Assembly: GCA_000181795.3 (NCBI GenBank) | Contig: CM012953.1 | Span: 14,800,183 to 14,864,182, forward strand | Direction: 5' to 3' | Length of the DNA stretch: 64,000 nucleotides | Source of the DNA: Trichinella spiralis | Taxonomy: Eukaryota > Nematoda > Enoplea > Trichinellida > Trichinellidae | Shown: piece after piece, positions 34,872-47,722 of the stretch | Layout: each line of letters opens with the position of its first letter | Numbering within the stretch: the stretch's first letter is position 1 | Notes under the pieces: model-generated | The model's input: the letters and a program-made list of their open reading frames with translations, nothing else | What the model was told of the DNA's origin: nothing | The model's database searches: none | Position numbers and translations under genes: made by a program

Positions 34872-37800
34872 TCAGCATACTCGATTTGATGGCGGAGCCA
34901 TGCCCAAGTTGTCTGACCATAGCGAAGAACCAAAGCGGCTGTGGTTCGGTCGAGTAATGGTCGGCTGGAAAGTGGATCTGAAGCAGCTGGCCATGTTGTT
35001 CGTTGTGGCGACTGGATAAGGCCAAGCGGGTGCTTGTGAACACCAGATACTGTTGCCTGGACAAGAGTTCACATCCAGAGACCAAGTGAAATTTCTCACG
35101 CTCGAATTCTGCTGTTGCTGTTGTTGTGGATAGTTGACAGAAGTAGATGTGATGTCATTATTCCACAAATTCTAAATGAAGAAAAAAATTTCTCTGGATG
35201 ATTAAAAAAATATATATGTATACATACACTGCTGTTTCCTTTTTTCCATGGTTCGTAATCTTCGTCCCATAAATTTTCAATCACCGGCGCCAGTTCAAAA
35301 CCCGCCCAATCTTCGCCTAAACAAAACAGAAAAAAAATTGTGAAAAAACTGTGCATTGCATTGTTACGATGACAAACTTTTTTTCACTGCTGAGATTTCA
35401 AGAGGCTTTCCACCGGCTTGCATGTAGAATGGTTGTGCAGACGATGGTCCGTGGGAAGGTGGAAAAGTACCAAAAGTTCTGGTTCCAAAATGGTGCACGT
35501 TGGTCGATTGAAACTGCACACCAGTAGCAGCTGTTGGTGGTGTTGTTGTTGTTGCTGTCACCATAGGTGCTGCTGCTGCTGCTTTGGTTATGCTTGTTTC
35601 TTCACGATTGTAATGGAACGGCAATTCAACGACCGTTTTCAAGTTTTCGTTAATTTTCCTAGCATGCCTGACATTTCGTTCGACGGACGGTCGACTGATC
35701 GCTGTATTACAAATAAGCACTTGATTATTGAATGAATGAAAAACAAAATGTCCTCCCCCCCCTGATTTCAAATCTCTTATTATTGTTTTTTAAGCGAAAG
35801 CGAAAAAAGCACGAAACCCGCACATACCGGTGGTGGTGCTTTGAGTCGCAGATGAACGACCGGACGACACTAGTTGGTCGGTCAAGGGCAGTGGCGCCGG
35901 CGGTGAATCGCTGCGAGAAGTGGCTCGACTCGATGATCCACTGTCCGAACAGCTCAACCGGCGTGGTCCACCTCCACTGGCTCGACAACGCTGTCGATGG
36001 CTCTGCCTTCGCCGCTGGCGCATCTTGCTTTGCCAACGGTTGCCGCTGTCGACGGGCGCTTCTTTATCGATCAAACTGAACGCTTTGGTCTGTTCGGCTA
36101 ATTTTTCAAATTCCGCATCTGAAACAACTTTCCATCATCTTTCGCCCCAATCTGGCAAAGCACAATACCAAAATCAATCGTATTCGACAATCCGCCAATA
36201 TTATCATCCTCGTCACCTCCAGCATCATCATCATCATTATCCCATTCGGGCACACTGTTGCTCTCTTCCAATTCTGAAAAGTATATGCACAAGTGAAATT
36301 GGAAGAATTTTTTCGTGATTTAATTGAAATTTTCAAAATTACGATCAGGAGAAGAGTCGAAATTGGAACTTTCCTCTTTCGATGACAATCGTTCCAATTC
36401 CAATGGACAGCACGGTTGCGGTGCAACAACGACCACAACATCGCTGCTAACGGAACTTTCCGTCACGTGGCTCCAATCTTCTTCCGTTTCTCTATGCAAA
36501 TTATCATTCCAATGTTGCTGCTGTTGTTGTTGTTGTTGCTGCTGTTCTCCAGCTTTTTCTTCCACTACTACTGTCGTTGCTTCTTCAAATTTACCATTCG
36601 ACGACTGTTTTCTATCCACAGCATGTTGTTGCTTTTTACTTTTCTTCGTAATACTCTTCTCAACTTCGACTTGTTCATTTTCAACAGAATTGATCTAAAT
36701 AATATAAAAATATAATCATCAAAAATCAATCGCATATATATTTTTTTTTCCACTCGAACCGTGTGATGATTGGTAGACGTGCGATCGACGTTCTTTCCCG
36801 ACGACGCAGATTCCAGATATTTTTTCTGCTTCGGCTTTGTCGTTCTAGTAGTGGTGAAGCGACTATTTTTCAAATGCAATTCCTGAAATTTGAAATGAAA
36901 TTTTTTTATACAAAAAAAACCAACCAATCAACAACTTCCAAATCGAATCCGACAAAAAACAAACCGTAGAACATTTGCCGTTGTCAACATTTTTCACCGT
37001 CTTCCGCACCGACTTCGGCTGTGGAACAGTCGCTTCACCGGTCGCTGGCGTCGGGCACAGCTGCTGTTGTTCAACTTTCGCCAAAGCACGGAACCATTTG
37101 GTCCAGCCGAACGGTTTCCCAAGCCAAACAACCACGCCCTGCTTCAACTGAACCAACAAAGTCGCCTGATGATTAGTGCCCGATTGTGGAACAAAATTGC
37201 CACCGCCCGTCGAATCGTTGGGATGCTGTTTGGAGTCGCAAAGCATTGGTGCGTTCAAGTCGAAAAGCTTCCTAGTGTCGGCCAGTTGGCGCCGTCGAAA
37301 CGCGCAAGTAATGGACCTGTCGCCTTCCAAATAAGCCGACGCAACTACGCATATCATCAAAAATCTGAAACCGCACAACAATAACAACAACAACAACAAT
37401 GTAAAAAAATTACAACTTTTACCCGAGGGCAATTACACTACAATAATAAAGTAGCTGTTCCCACGAAGGTCTGGGAAGGGCAGAATAACACCGTACTATC
37501 CACTCCTTGGGCACCGATGCACCGAGCTTGTACAACAACGGATAATGATAGCCTTGGATGGTCAGTTGCAACTGAGCGTCGTACCAATACATGGTGAAAT
37601 CAGGTCGAAAGCTAAATTAATTAACACACAAGCATATATCCAAAGATATCCCGCCGTTTCCAATTACAAATTGCGTACACAATTTCAAACGGTCGAGTTT
37701 CGTTCGGTTCCAAAGTAAACGGTGCACAGTTGACAATACGAAAACCACGATTCTGGCACTGGTGGCCATTGATGGAAATGTTCGTCACATGCAACGGCAA

Positions 37801-40800
37801 TTCACCCGAGTTGCGGGCAACCAACGAACGGCTTACAGAAAATGTCGAAGAAAATCGTCGATTCAACCCTCACAATAATAAATAATACACAACATAATAA
37901 TAAAATCTTGATTAAAATAATAAAGTTGAAAATAAAAGAAAAAAATAAGATTTATACTTTGCATTGTTTCGCAGTCGAACAAATGACGATCTTGAATTTC
38001 AAACATCAACAAGTTGTTGCTCTGGGGCAATACGTTGCCAATTTTCAATTCCAACTTCGCACCACGCCCATACATGGTGACCATTTCCATGCCGGTCAAA
38101 TTATTCCTATTTTACAAATAAATAAAATGATAAATTTCCAATAATAACTACTGATTGCCACACCTGATTGCCAACAATGAACTGCGAAGCTGGTAGTCCG
38201 AAGGCAAAAAGCCCAACTGGGCGGATAGTTTGGCGCCGGGCTTCAACAAAAACGACAATGTGAATCTTGGAATCGAGATGCCGGCGATCTTTTCCAACTG
38301 CTTTCTGTACTCTGGCACTGGACTCGATTCGGTAGGCTTAAAGAAATCAATGAAAAGCAATGAAAAATTACAATGAACAGCTTTTTACATTGTAAAGTTC
38401 TGAATCTCGCAAGCTGAACATTAGCACATCATCAATTTCAACAAAACCGTTCAACGAGTTTAACAAACTAAAAAGAAATTATCAATTAATATTTGTTTGT
38501 TTGTTTGTTGATAAAATAATTTTCTTCTTCTTCTTATTATTATTATTAATATCATTATTGTTGCCTGTGTTGGAAGAGATTGATCAACTGTGAAGGATTC
38601 GGATAGATGGCTAGGGGTATGATTTGAACGGCTATTGGATGGTTGGACGGATTGCGCAACAGCAAATTCACAACGCTGAAATTGCCTACGGCCGTCAGGG
38701 GAAAATAGACAATATCTTGCTTAATTAATCTTGGCCAGATCAAGTTCGCCTGCGCTGGAAAGGAAATCCTCTTCAAAGAAGGCGCTTCCAAATGGACAGT
38801 GGTATTCATGCTAAACGATGAAACAACAATCCAATCAACACCAAATCGAACCAATCAACAATAAAATACCGAGTCATTTTTTCCTCCACCATGTCAGTCC
38901 ACAGTGACCAGTGCTTGCTGAACAATACAAAATCCAATTCTGCCAAATTTGCCGGCAATTTCAAACCTTTGACCCAAAGTAGACCATCTGAAATGATGAA
39001 TATAACAATTCGTTTAAATTAATAATAGCAGTTAGTAGTTGTTAGTATTTTGAAATTTTTATTCAACATCATTTTTTGTACATTCACGCTTACCTACTGT
39101 ATCTAATGGAAAACCAACGTAACATTCATCTTCGACGCATAAATTGCTCGGGGTGAACAACAAACGCGCTAGCTGAAACAGTTATTAATTTGAATTAAAA
39201 AATTTTATTCTGTTTCATTTTAATTTGCCTATTTTCTTTAATAAACAAAATAATAATAAAGCAATCAAGAAATCTTACAGAAAACAAGCAGCAAATGTGA
39301 AATGAAAACAATTTTCCCATTTACCGCACAACCACAGACGCACACACAATAGAAAGCTATATAATTGATGCTGCTTTTCGAAGATAAAATATAAATAATA
39401 CTTATCTACATATCTTTGTGTTTCAACTTATCAATATAAGTACACCTTTGTTAAAAGTAAATATTACAAACATGACATGAGTAAACAATGTTGCAGCATC
39501 TTTAGTACAAGCCCAATGTGTGCATTATTAAAAGTATAATTATAAATATATGTAGAAAAAAACATAAATCACTGAAAAAATTCAATAACATTTCAATTTT
39601 TCAAATAATATTATCACATCAAATGAATTTAAAATTAACTTCAAAACTTAATAAACAAACAAAACTGAATAAAATTCAATCGAATGTGCGCTTGCATGGC
39701 AAAGCGTGAAGAGAAATGAAAAAATTACCCACCACTAGCAACGATCATTTCAAATTCTTATTTGCAAATTGAAAATTGATAACGGCAGAAAGCAACTGTG
39801 CAAATTATGCATATTTTTTCTGGACACACAAATTTTGAAATATTTACAATAAATAAATTTTATACTGAAAATTTCGTTGATTTACAAGTGGTAAGCAAAA
39901 AAGCTAAATTTCAATTTCATCATCATCTTGTTGTTGTTGTTGTTTATCACATTATATGCTAATTGTATTAATGCAAGCAACAATGATTGTACATACTCTG
40001 GTAAATTGAAACGGCTTGATCTTCACTGCCCCTTGACTGAATGGAGTCAACGAAAAGCCGGCATCCTTCTCATCCAAATATACACGCACATTAGAAACTT
40101 CGTGATGCAACTTGCTGAACACTTTAATCGACCGACCAGAAATTTTTCCCTAGAAAAAAATTATTTTTTTAAAAATTAATTTAAATTTAAAAATAACCAA
40201 AATCATAATTAACCGGAAAACAATTGTCAAGTATAATTGTGCCGGGAACCGACACCTTGGATTCTTTTTCAACTGTATACTTGATATCTACATTCAATTT
40301 CTACAAAAAAAAGAAAAATTAATTTGAAATATATCTATATGCAAATAAATGAAACCTGAAATTCTGTTTCAAATGTAAGATGACTTTTCATGGATAACAA
40401 TCTCGCGGGAGCGGAAATTGTACATTTGTAAAAAGCGAAACTTTCCGCCGGTAACACGAGCTCTTCATTCTGAAAAAAAAGAACACATTCAAAATTTGCA
40501 TTTAAATCAACAACAACAATAATAATAATAATAATGTGAATAGAATCAAAAACAGAAATTCACCTCAGTCCACCGGTCCAAAATATGATTTGGCAAGAAT
40601 GGCTCGACAGTGCTTTTTGGTCTCACTGTATCCACGGCCAAAAGTTCCAAAGCAACGTTGTGCACATCATCCTGCGTCACTCGTAACAATTTCACCTGTA
40701 CAAAAAGTATATGCATTCCAACGATCAAACACAGTCTCCACAACACTTACAGGCAATGGATTCAAATTGGCCAATCTGATGAACATTGAACGCTTTTCAC

Positions 40801-43800
40801 CAACATTCAACTGGCCAAAATTCAACTCACCAACATCCCCATTGGACGACAGCACCGTCAACTTTAACAAATCAATAATAATAATAATAATTTAAAAGAA
40901 AAAAAAATGAAATCTTACCTCTAATAACCCGCTGAACAAACGAACTGGAATTGCAAATTTTGTCAAATTTGTATACAAGTATACATTGGAAAGCAATGTG
41001 CTCGCTTCTGTACGCTTTTGATTGTATTGAGGCAAAAATTTCAAAGTCAATACTGGCATGGTTGAGTTCGGTTTAAGTAGAATTGGTTTCGTAAGATTGT
41101 ACACCTATAAAACTCATATACAACTGAATAATAACTAACTAAAGAATAGAATATTAATTAATAATTAATAATTACGGTCAAATATTTTTGCAACTGATAA
41201 TGCAACGATAGTTGATAAATTGCAATCGTTTCAGGAAAAGTGCTCGTCAAATTTACAACTCTCTCGTGGCTATTGTTGAATCCAGTAAAAAATGCCAACT
41301 GATCACTGTTGAAAATCAACTGCCTGAACAATAGAGAAAAAGAAGACGATGATCAAGTTTTATAAAGTTATTCATTTTTATTTTTAATAAATAATTTTAA
41401 TAACCCTTTCAAAACTTCAACCCTGTATGGAACTGACAACAGTAGAACTTTGTTGTCGTCGAAAAATTTCACACTACCACTGCGATATCGCCTCTGATCG
41501 AGTAGGGCAACTTTGGCTGTAATCATTGAAAAATAAATAAATAATAATACATAATCCAAAAAATCCTATTACTACTCCACTAGCTGTACCAACTTACGGT
41601 CGTAAGCAATTTTCGCTATCAACGTATCTTTGTGATGATTACTGGCAACAATTGTATGCTTGAAACGAACAAACAAACAAGGATCATCTACCGCTACATT
41701 CTGAAAAGCATATTTGATAGAATGCAACGAAAAACAAATAATAATGAATAAATAAATAAATAATCTGCACACTTACGGTCACTTTCACCGGTTTGTTGAA
41801 AGTATTGTAAACGGTGATGGTGTTCCATGGGGACCGATGCTCGTTGGATAAAAGACCAAAATTGACAACACTCTTGCCGGCATACAGACCAGGCTGAGAG
41901 GTGACTTCGATTTCAACAGGTATAATGATCGGATGTTGAACCGTTGGATTGTCGGTTTTCAAACGAATAAATGCACTAGCATTACGTACCCGATTGCCAA
42001 TCACCTTTGCCGTGGCGATGTGCTTTGTTCGAAATGGAAGCACATTCTGCGATGAAATTATTATTAATGTTGGAAATTTCATATGGATTTTTTGTACACA
42101 AAATGTATACAAATACAGCACATACCCACAAACGTCTGCTCGGATTAAAAACCGAATGTGGCAAATCCAAGTGCACGCTGCTATCGCTGGTGTACATCTC
42201 TTGCACGTGCAGTGCTGTCGGAAACGGATTATACAATTCAAGCCAACTTGATACAGAACTATTCAACGAAACTTTGACGCCCAAAAATGGCATCAAACGA
42301 AATGGACTCGGAACACCTTCGCCGGTCACCTGAAATTATTAATCATTTCATATTATAAAACGACAAACAAACAAACAAACAAACAAACAAACATTATAGA
42401 TTATAGTTTCGGCCGAAGAATGAATATGCAACGTGGTCTTGATCAAACCTTCCTTCCTCGGTAAAAACACCACCTCGAACGCAGTGGAAGAACCTGCTTT
42501 CAAAAACTGAAAACACACATACACACACAGTCCAGCATGATTGTATGGATAATTATTATATCAGTGAAAAAAAATTCAACTTTTCCACCTTTTCGTCAAA
42601 AAATGAGCAATGAAAATGTGCCGTACTACCGGAAATGGCATCCATCCTCACCACGGCATTTTGCAACGGATTATGCAACGTTACTTTGACACGTTTCGCA
42701 ATACCAACGGGACTGAAATACGCACGCTGTTATTAAAATTTCTACTTTACACCAAAACAAACAAACAAACAAACAAAAATTCTCCATGCAACAAGTTGTA
42801 TGATAATTTTTACAAAATTCAATTAACTTGCAAATCAGAAAAACTATTTTCAACAGTATTCACAGAATGAATTGCCGACTAATTTTCCCCCAATCAAAAT
42901 GGGACAACCTTCACTGGGTTGCAGCAATTGTGCAACTTCACCACATGTGACCGTGCAATGAATTTGGAACAATTTCACATTACATCAATCAGCAAAAGTT
43001 TTACAAGTCATCCATTCGATCAACTTGTACAAAATTGATTCGAAAAAACCCAACATAACTTACATATTATACATATATGCATGTATGTATATAAATTTTA
43101 AAACAACAAAACTAGTCTCAGTTGAAGGAAAAATTGCTAAATGTGCATCACGTTATTTATATGGGTCGCCGTTACCTAGTCATGTTATTCAATATTTGAA
43201 TTGTTTTTTATTCTGTGAAGAAAACAAGAAATTTTACTCGTCTTATTTAAAATGTAGAAATTTCCATTACCACCAAAAATGAGAACATACAACATGCATT
43301 TACTAAAGAAGAAAAAGTTGTGCAAGCACAAGTTTTTTTCAAAAAAAAAACTATAATATCCTTCTTTTTCAAATAATAAAATAAAAAGATAAAATTCAAT
43401 TTTCTTACTTTGATCCAAAATCCAGAGAAGGAGGATCAATGGTTAATTTTTTAACAGACGCTCTCTTCTCAACCGCTAGACTGTCATCCGATAACATCGG
43501 TGTATGGAAGCTAACAACAGAAACAGAGTATTTTTCGCAGTAGTGTATAAAATGAAAATTTGATAAATGAAAACAACTCGTTACCTTTCATCGTTGAAAT
43601 TAAGCAATAATGCCTAAAATAAAATTATCAAAATGAAATCTATAACAAAATTAATAAACCGATCCATATAACCAACTTCGTTCAACGGAGAGGCGCTCGA
43701 GAAATATTCTAACCGTTCTCCAGTTTGAATAAATACACCTAAAATTGAAAAAAAATCAACATCATAATCCATTGAAATCTATAACATGTTGCTTAAACAT

Positions 43801-44360
43801 TTTGAAGACTAATTTGAAAATTTTAAATAATATAAACCAACATATTCAATATACAAATAAAGATAGTGAAACAATAACTGATAAATTTAAAATTTATCAT
43901 GAAATTGTCTTTTAAAATGTCTATAAATGTAAATTATAACAGTCACGAGTTATTCTAAATTTCTAAAATAATTCAAATTCCAACAGCTACACTTCAAAAA
44001 AACTTATTCCTTATACTGTATATTAGTTTTTCGTGAAAAGTTATTTGCATTCCATTTCAGATAGAAAAGCAACTGTAATAAACAGACTTGCAATTAAATT
44101 AAATTAAATTAAATAAGCATATTTTTTTTAAATTTGAAATATACTGAAAATATAAATAGTAAATTTAAGCATAACAGCTGACTGTGAGTAAGCAAAAAGT
44201 TAGTTGTTGGTTAAAAAAGCAAAATATATCATTGATGAAAAAAAAGAATTTCTTTTCAATGAAAGATTGTAAAATCACCTTGACAATCATCGTACGTTTG
44301 TGCAGATGAAAGTGAACCAAAATATATTGCAAATATTATCAAAGAGATTTGTTTAAGCAT
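34872..44360 (-). CDS. tmem131: TMEM131, procollagen-cargo adaptor of the ER, about 34 exons
   Basis: TMEM131 family proteins bind procollagen in the ER lumen through PapD-like domains and contact the TRAPPIII tether through the cytosolic tail. Exon 1 (44360–44279) encodes a signal peptide (MLKQISLIIFAIYFGSLSSA). The next exons are 43738–43677, a 29-nt microexon 43613–43585, 43510–43409, then from 42712. The family core is clear: LTIDPPSLDFGSNPVGIAKR, TAHFHCSFFDEK, GVPSPFRLMPFLGVKVSLNS and AFIRLKTDNPTVQHPIIIPV, then repeated beta-sandwich units to about 37620. The transmembrane helix spans two exons (PRPSWEQLLYYCSVIALG at 37437, then FLMICVVASAYLEGDRS). The tail has poly-Gln, acidic and Arg/Ser-rich stretches and ends with tryptophan motifs (ENLWDEDYEPW; NLWNNDITS) in exons 35316–35229 and 35171–34872. 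The rough exon sum is about 1,800 aa, near the vertebrate length. Most introns are 50–100 nt; one is 696 nt and one about 800 nt. Family assignment is very secure; some middle junctions are approximate. Confidence 0.9.
42363..42393. repeat. (CAAA)n microsatellite in a TMEM131 intron
   Basis: About seven to eight tandem ACAA/CAAA units lie inside a short intron. Another, shorter CAAA run occurs at about 42755–42776. Confidence 0.9.
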
Positions 44361-47300
44361 GAGAAATTTTGATAATAAACTTATGCGAGCAGTAACATTG
44401 GAAAAATAGACCACTCAAGGTAGCCGATATGCGCTATACTAAACTGCTGAAACCAGAAATCATTTGCTCCAGGTAAGAGTGACTCGAACCGAGCGGCATA
44501 AAACTGTGTCAATAATTACGGTAATAAATTTAAGATATTTAAGATGTAAAATTCAACTACTGTATTATTTTTTAAATGTAATTTTTTTTCAAATTCTCGC
44601 TATTCCAAGTGAAAACTTTTGAAATATTGATGTTGGAATTCTTTTATTAAAATTTCGTTGCTATTTATTAGTTTTTTTGTTGTTTTTATCAAATATTTTA
44701 AATAAATTAAATATTAAAAATTGAATTATTGAAATAAGAATATAAAAGTAGCAATAGGTAGCAGGCAATGCTTCAACCAACGGCAATAGGTTTCGGTTGT
44801 TGAACAGTTTTCGAGGAAAGGAATTCAAATTTATGTTCATACTTTTCTTCTTATTGTTCTGTAACTAAACAATTGTAGATCATGATCATTTTTATTGTTT
44901 TAAAACTGCATTACTTCAATCGCTACGTTCTTGTATTTATATTTTGAATAAACAGTTGTTCAGTTATTTGATAAGCTTGAAAAAGAGTTGCTAATTTTTG
45001 TCTGAAATGTAAAAAATCAAATTCAAATTATATTAAAATGAAAACATACGATGAAAAAGTGGCATTAATGGCAGAAATATTTTTTTAATTATTGCAAAAT
45101 TCTTTACCATTCGAACAGAAATTTCAAAGAAAAAAGCCTTAATAAGATACTACTGGGAAGAGAATGGGAACGAATTTGTACAATGTTTTCATTTACATTT
45201 CAAATAGACAAGATGAAGTTAGTTATTTTTTTCACACGCAAACAATACATGCTTTTTGAGGATGTTGTACACGGCATGAGCTGTTGGTGTTAAGCATGCT
45301 GTCAAGCAACAAATGCAGCATTGAAATTGTTTTTAAAATCAACAAATGCCCAACACTGTCTCTATTCTATTGGATACAGAATAAATGGAAAAGCACGTGA
45401 CCGCAGCAAAGTAATCACATGAGTTTTATGTACCTACGTGTTTCTAAAATACTGTAGTTTGATTCTTCATCTGTCAACAGCGCAACAAGCGGACATGTAG
45501 TATAGATGTACAAAGTTAACTTTTTATGTAAGTTTTTAGTGCCAGTATTTTTCATCAATCTGATCAAATGTCAAATTAATGTATATTTAAATTTTATTTT
45601 AACATTTTTTTACTGCTGTTAATGCAGATTTTTGTTTTTATTCCATTTTTACAAAAACCAACATCATCCATACCATCTGTTGATAATTTTAAGTCATTAA
45701 TTGAATTCAAAAGTTTGTAGTTTTGTCTGTTTGAAAAATTGTTGACCTTTAAGAAATTCTGATATGCAATTTTTTTATACTTGGTTAAAAATATCTTTAA
45801 TCAAAGGTTAAATATTTTCCAATAATAAATACTAAAGTCAGTAACATTTTCAGTTTGCTTTCTTTTTTTTTATTTCTTTTCTGTCGTTTAATCTGTTTTT
45901 GAAAGAATAATATAATATATTTGAAATTCTGATTTAAATTAAAAAAAATGATTTTTTTTCTTTATTAATCATATTTGTTTATTAGTTAACGTTGGGAAAG
46001 TACTTGTTGGGTCAAAAATCGTCGAATAATATATGCATGTGTATGGATTCAACTATCAAATATTATCATTGAATGGCAGCTTTTTGGTTGATTGCGGCAT
46101 TTTCGTTCATCTTTTGGACCAGAATCATAAATAATAGAATGCCAGTTTTTGTTCGACTTGTTTCAGAGTAGTGTTTCATGTTATTATTGATTAATAACTT
46201 GACGATGATGATTATATTTTCATTTTGCAGACAAGAAAAGCAGAACGACAAAGCAGATTTTTCTGCGGTGAATTTTCCCACAACAACATTGCTTGATCAT
46301 CATCTCGGATGTACAAGTGTCCAACAAATAAATTATGCATGTATGAATATTGTTCTTGTTGTTGTTGTTGTTGTTGTTATTTATCATTTTGTGAAGATGA
46401 GTATATTTTCAGGAAAAAGAACAAAGATAGATTATGATTTTTCAGTTGGGTTTTTCAAATCAGTGAGAAATCCAACAAAGTTGTGTGGAAAAAATATGTT
46501 GCTGTTGTTGTTGTTGGAAATTAACTGCAGTTAAATTTTTTGCCCACCCGCTTGCTTGCTTGGAATGGCTTTCATTAGTGCTGAGCTTATGCTTTTTCCA
46601 CTTTATAACAACAGTCTATAGAAGAATTATCAAAGCACGCACATGTGTAGTATCTTTATTACACTATTTTTTTCATTTTTAATAATTTCTTTTCATGCAC
46701 ATTAAGCACGCTGCTAGCTGTATAAAATGTATACATTTGCAGAATTTTTCACTTTTTTCTTTTCATATTGTAATAGTTATTATTCAAAAAGAAAAAAAAA
46801 CAAAACTGAGATGGGAAACCGGTCATGTGTACAAAGAATTTATTATTATTTTATTTACTATATATATCTATATATTCCAACTATTGTTGTAATTTTATAT
46901 TTCCATTTGTGTATGGGTAGTGTATTCCTCTTCTTCTTCTTCTTCTTCTGAATTTATGGAAATGATTACAATTTCAAATGATTCAACTTCAGATGGCAAA
47001 ATTACGTCAAATTTAGCCTATTTTATTTGTGACGTTTTTTCTCATATTTTATGTATTGTTTGTCTGTTTGTCGCATATTTTGCGTTTTCAATCAATAAGT
47101 CAATCGTGTATTTATTTATTTCTTCAGAATCAGTAAAATTCAAATTGCATCTTTTCTTTTTTCCATTTTTGAAGTTAATAATAAATAACACAAAATATAT
47201 TAAAATAATTTTTCTTTCTCCCCAAAAAACCAAAACAATTTGTAAATTTTCATTTATTTTACGAAAAAGAACCTTCATCATCATCAAAAATTAAAAAATC

Positions 47301-47722
47301 AAATCATCAAACTACTGTAGCATCCATCCATCCATCCATCTTCTATTCATACCTGCGCAGTAATTGAGAAAAAGCAAAAAGAAAAGCAATTACTTTTTCT
47401 TCAAACATAAACAGTACAAATAAATAAATAAATAAATAAATATACACATACGTATATTTTTTAACTTTATTAGTATAATTATTACTTTCAAATAAAACTG
47501 CCAACATTATACACAGTAATAATAGACAAAAATGAAGATGTAGAGAGAGATATATAAATATGAATATAAATAAATAAATAAATAAATAAAAATATATATA
47601 TATATACACATGTGTGTTTATATGTATGCAGTTGAAATTTTCTAGCAAGCAGCAACAACAACAAAACACAACAGACAATGGCAGCGTGATTATTACTTTT
47701 TTTCCTTTTTTCAACGTCCCTT
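44361..47722. other. intergenic between TMEM131 promoter and RBBP6 3' end
   Basis: No supported gene is present. It holds the TMEM131 promoter, just above 44360. Microsatellites include (GTT)n at about 46353–46378, (TCT)n at about 46925–46949, a CATC block near 47323–47340 and (TA/TAAA)n at about 47420–47610. Open frames here, such as 46920–47294, arise from these repeats and AT-rich codons. A minus-strand AATAAA (TTTATT at about 47464) lies about 250 nt past the RBBP6 stop. Confidence 0.4.

Noticed and set aside
35418-37384. Several 60–130 codon plus-strand frames
   Set aside because: They are shadows of TMEM131 cytosolic-tail exons on minus, including poly-Cys and poly-Leu from the poly-Gln tract.
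44465-44500. tRNA-like T-loop (GACTCGAACC, i.e. GGTTCGAGTC on minus)
   Set aside because: The surrounding bases do not form T, anticodon and acceptor stems; the loop sits in its own small palindrome.
46920-47294. 124-codon frame starting with poly-serine and then hydrophobic
   Set aside because: It begins in a (TCT)n repeat with a GTG start; the remainder is AT-rich Phe/Ile/Lys sequence expected by chance.
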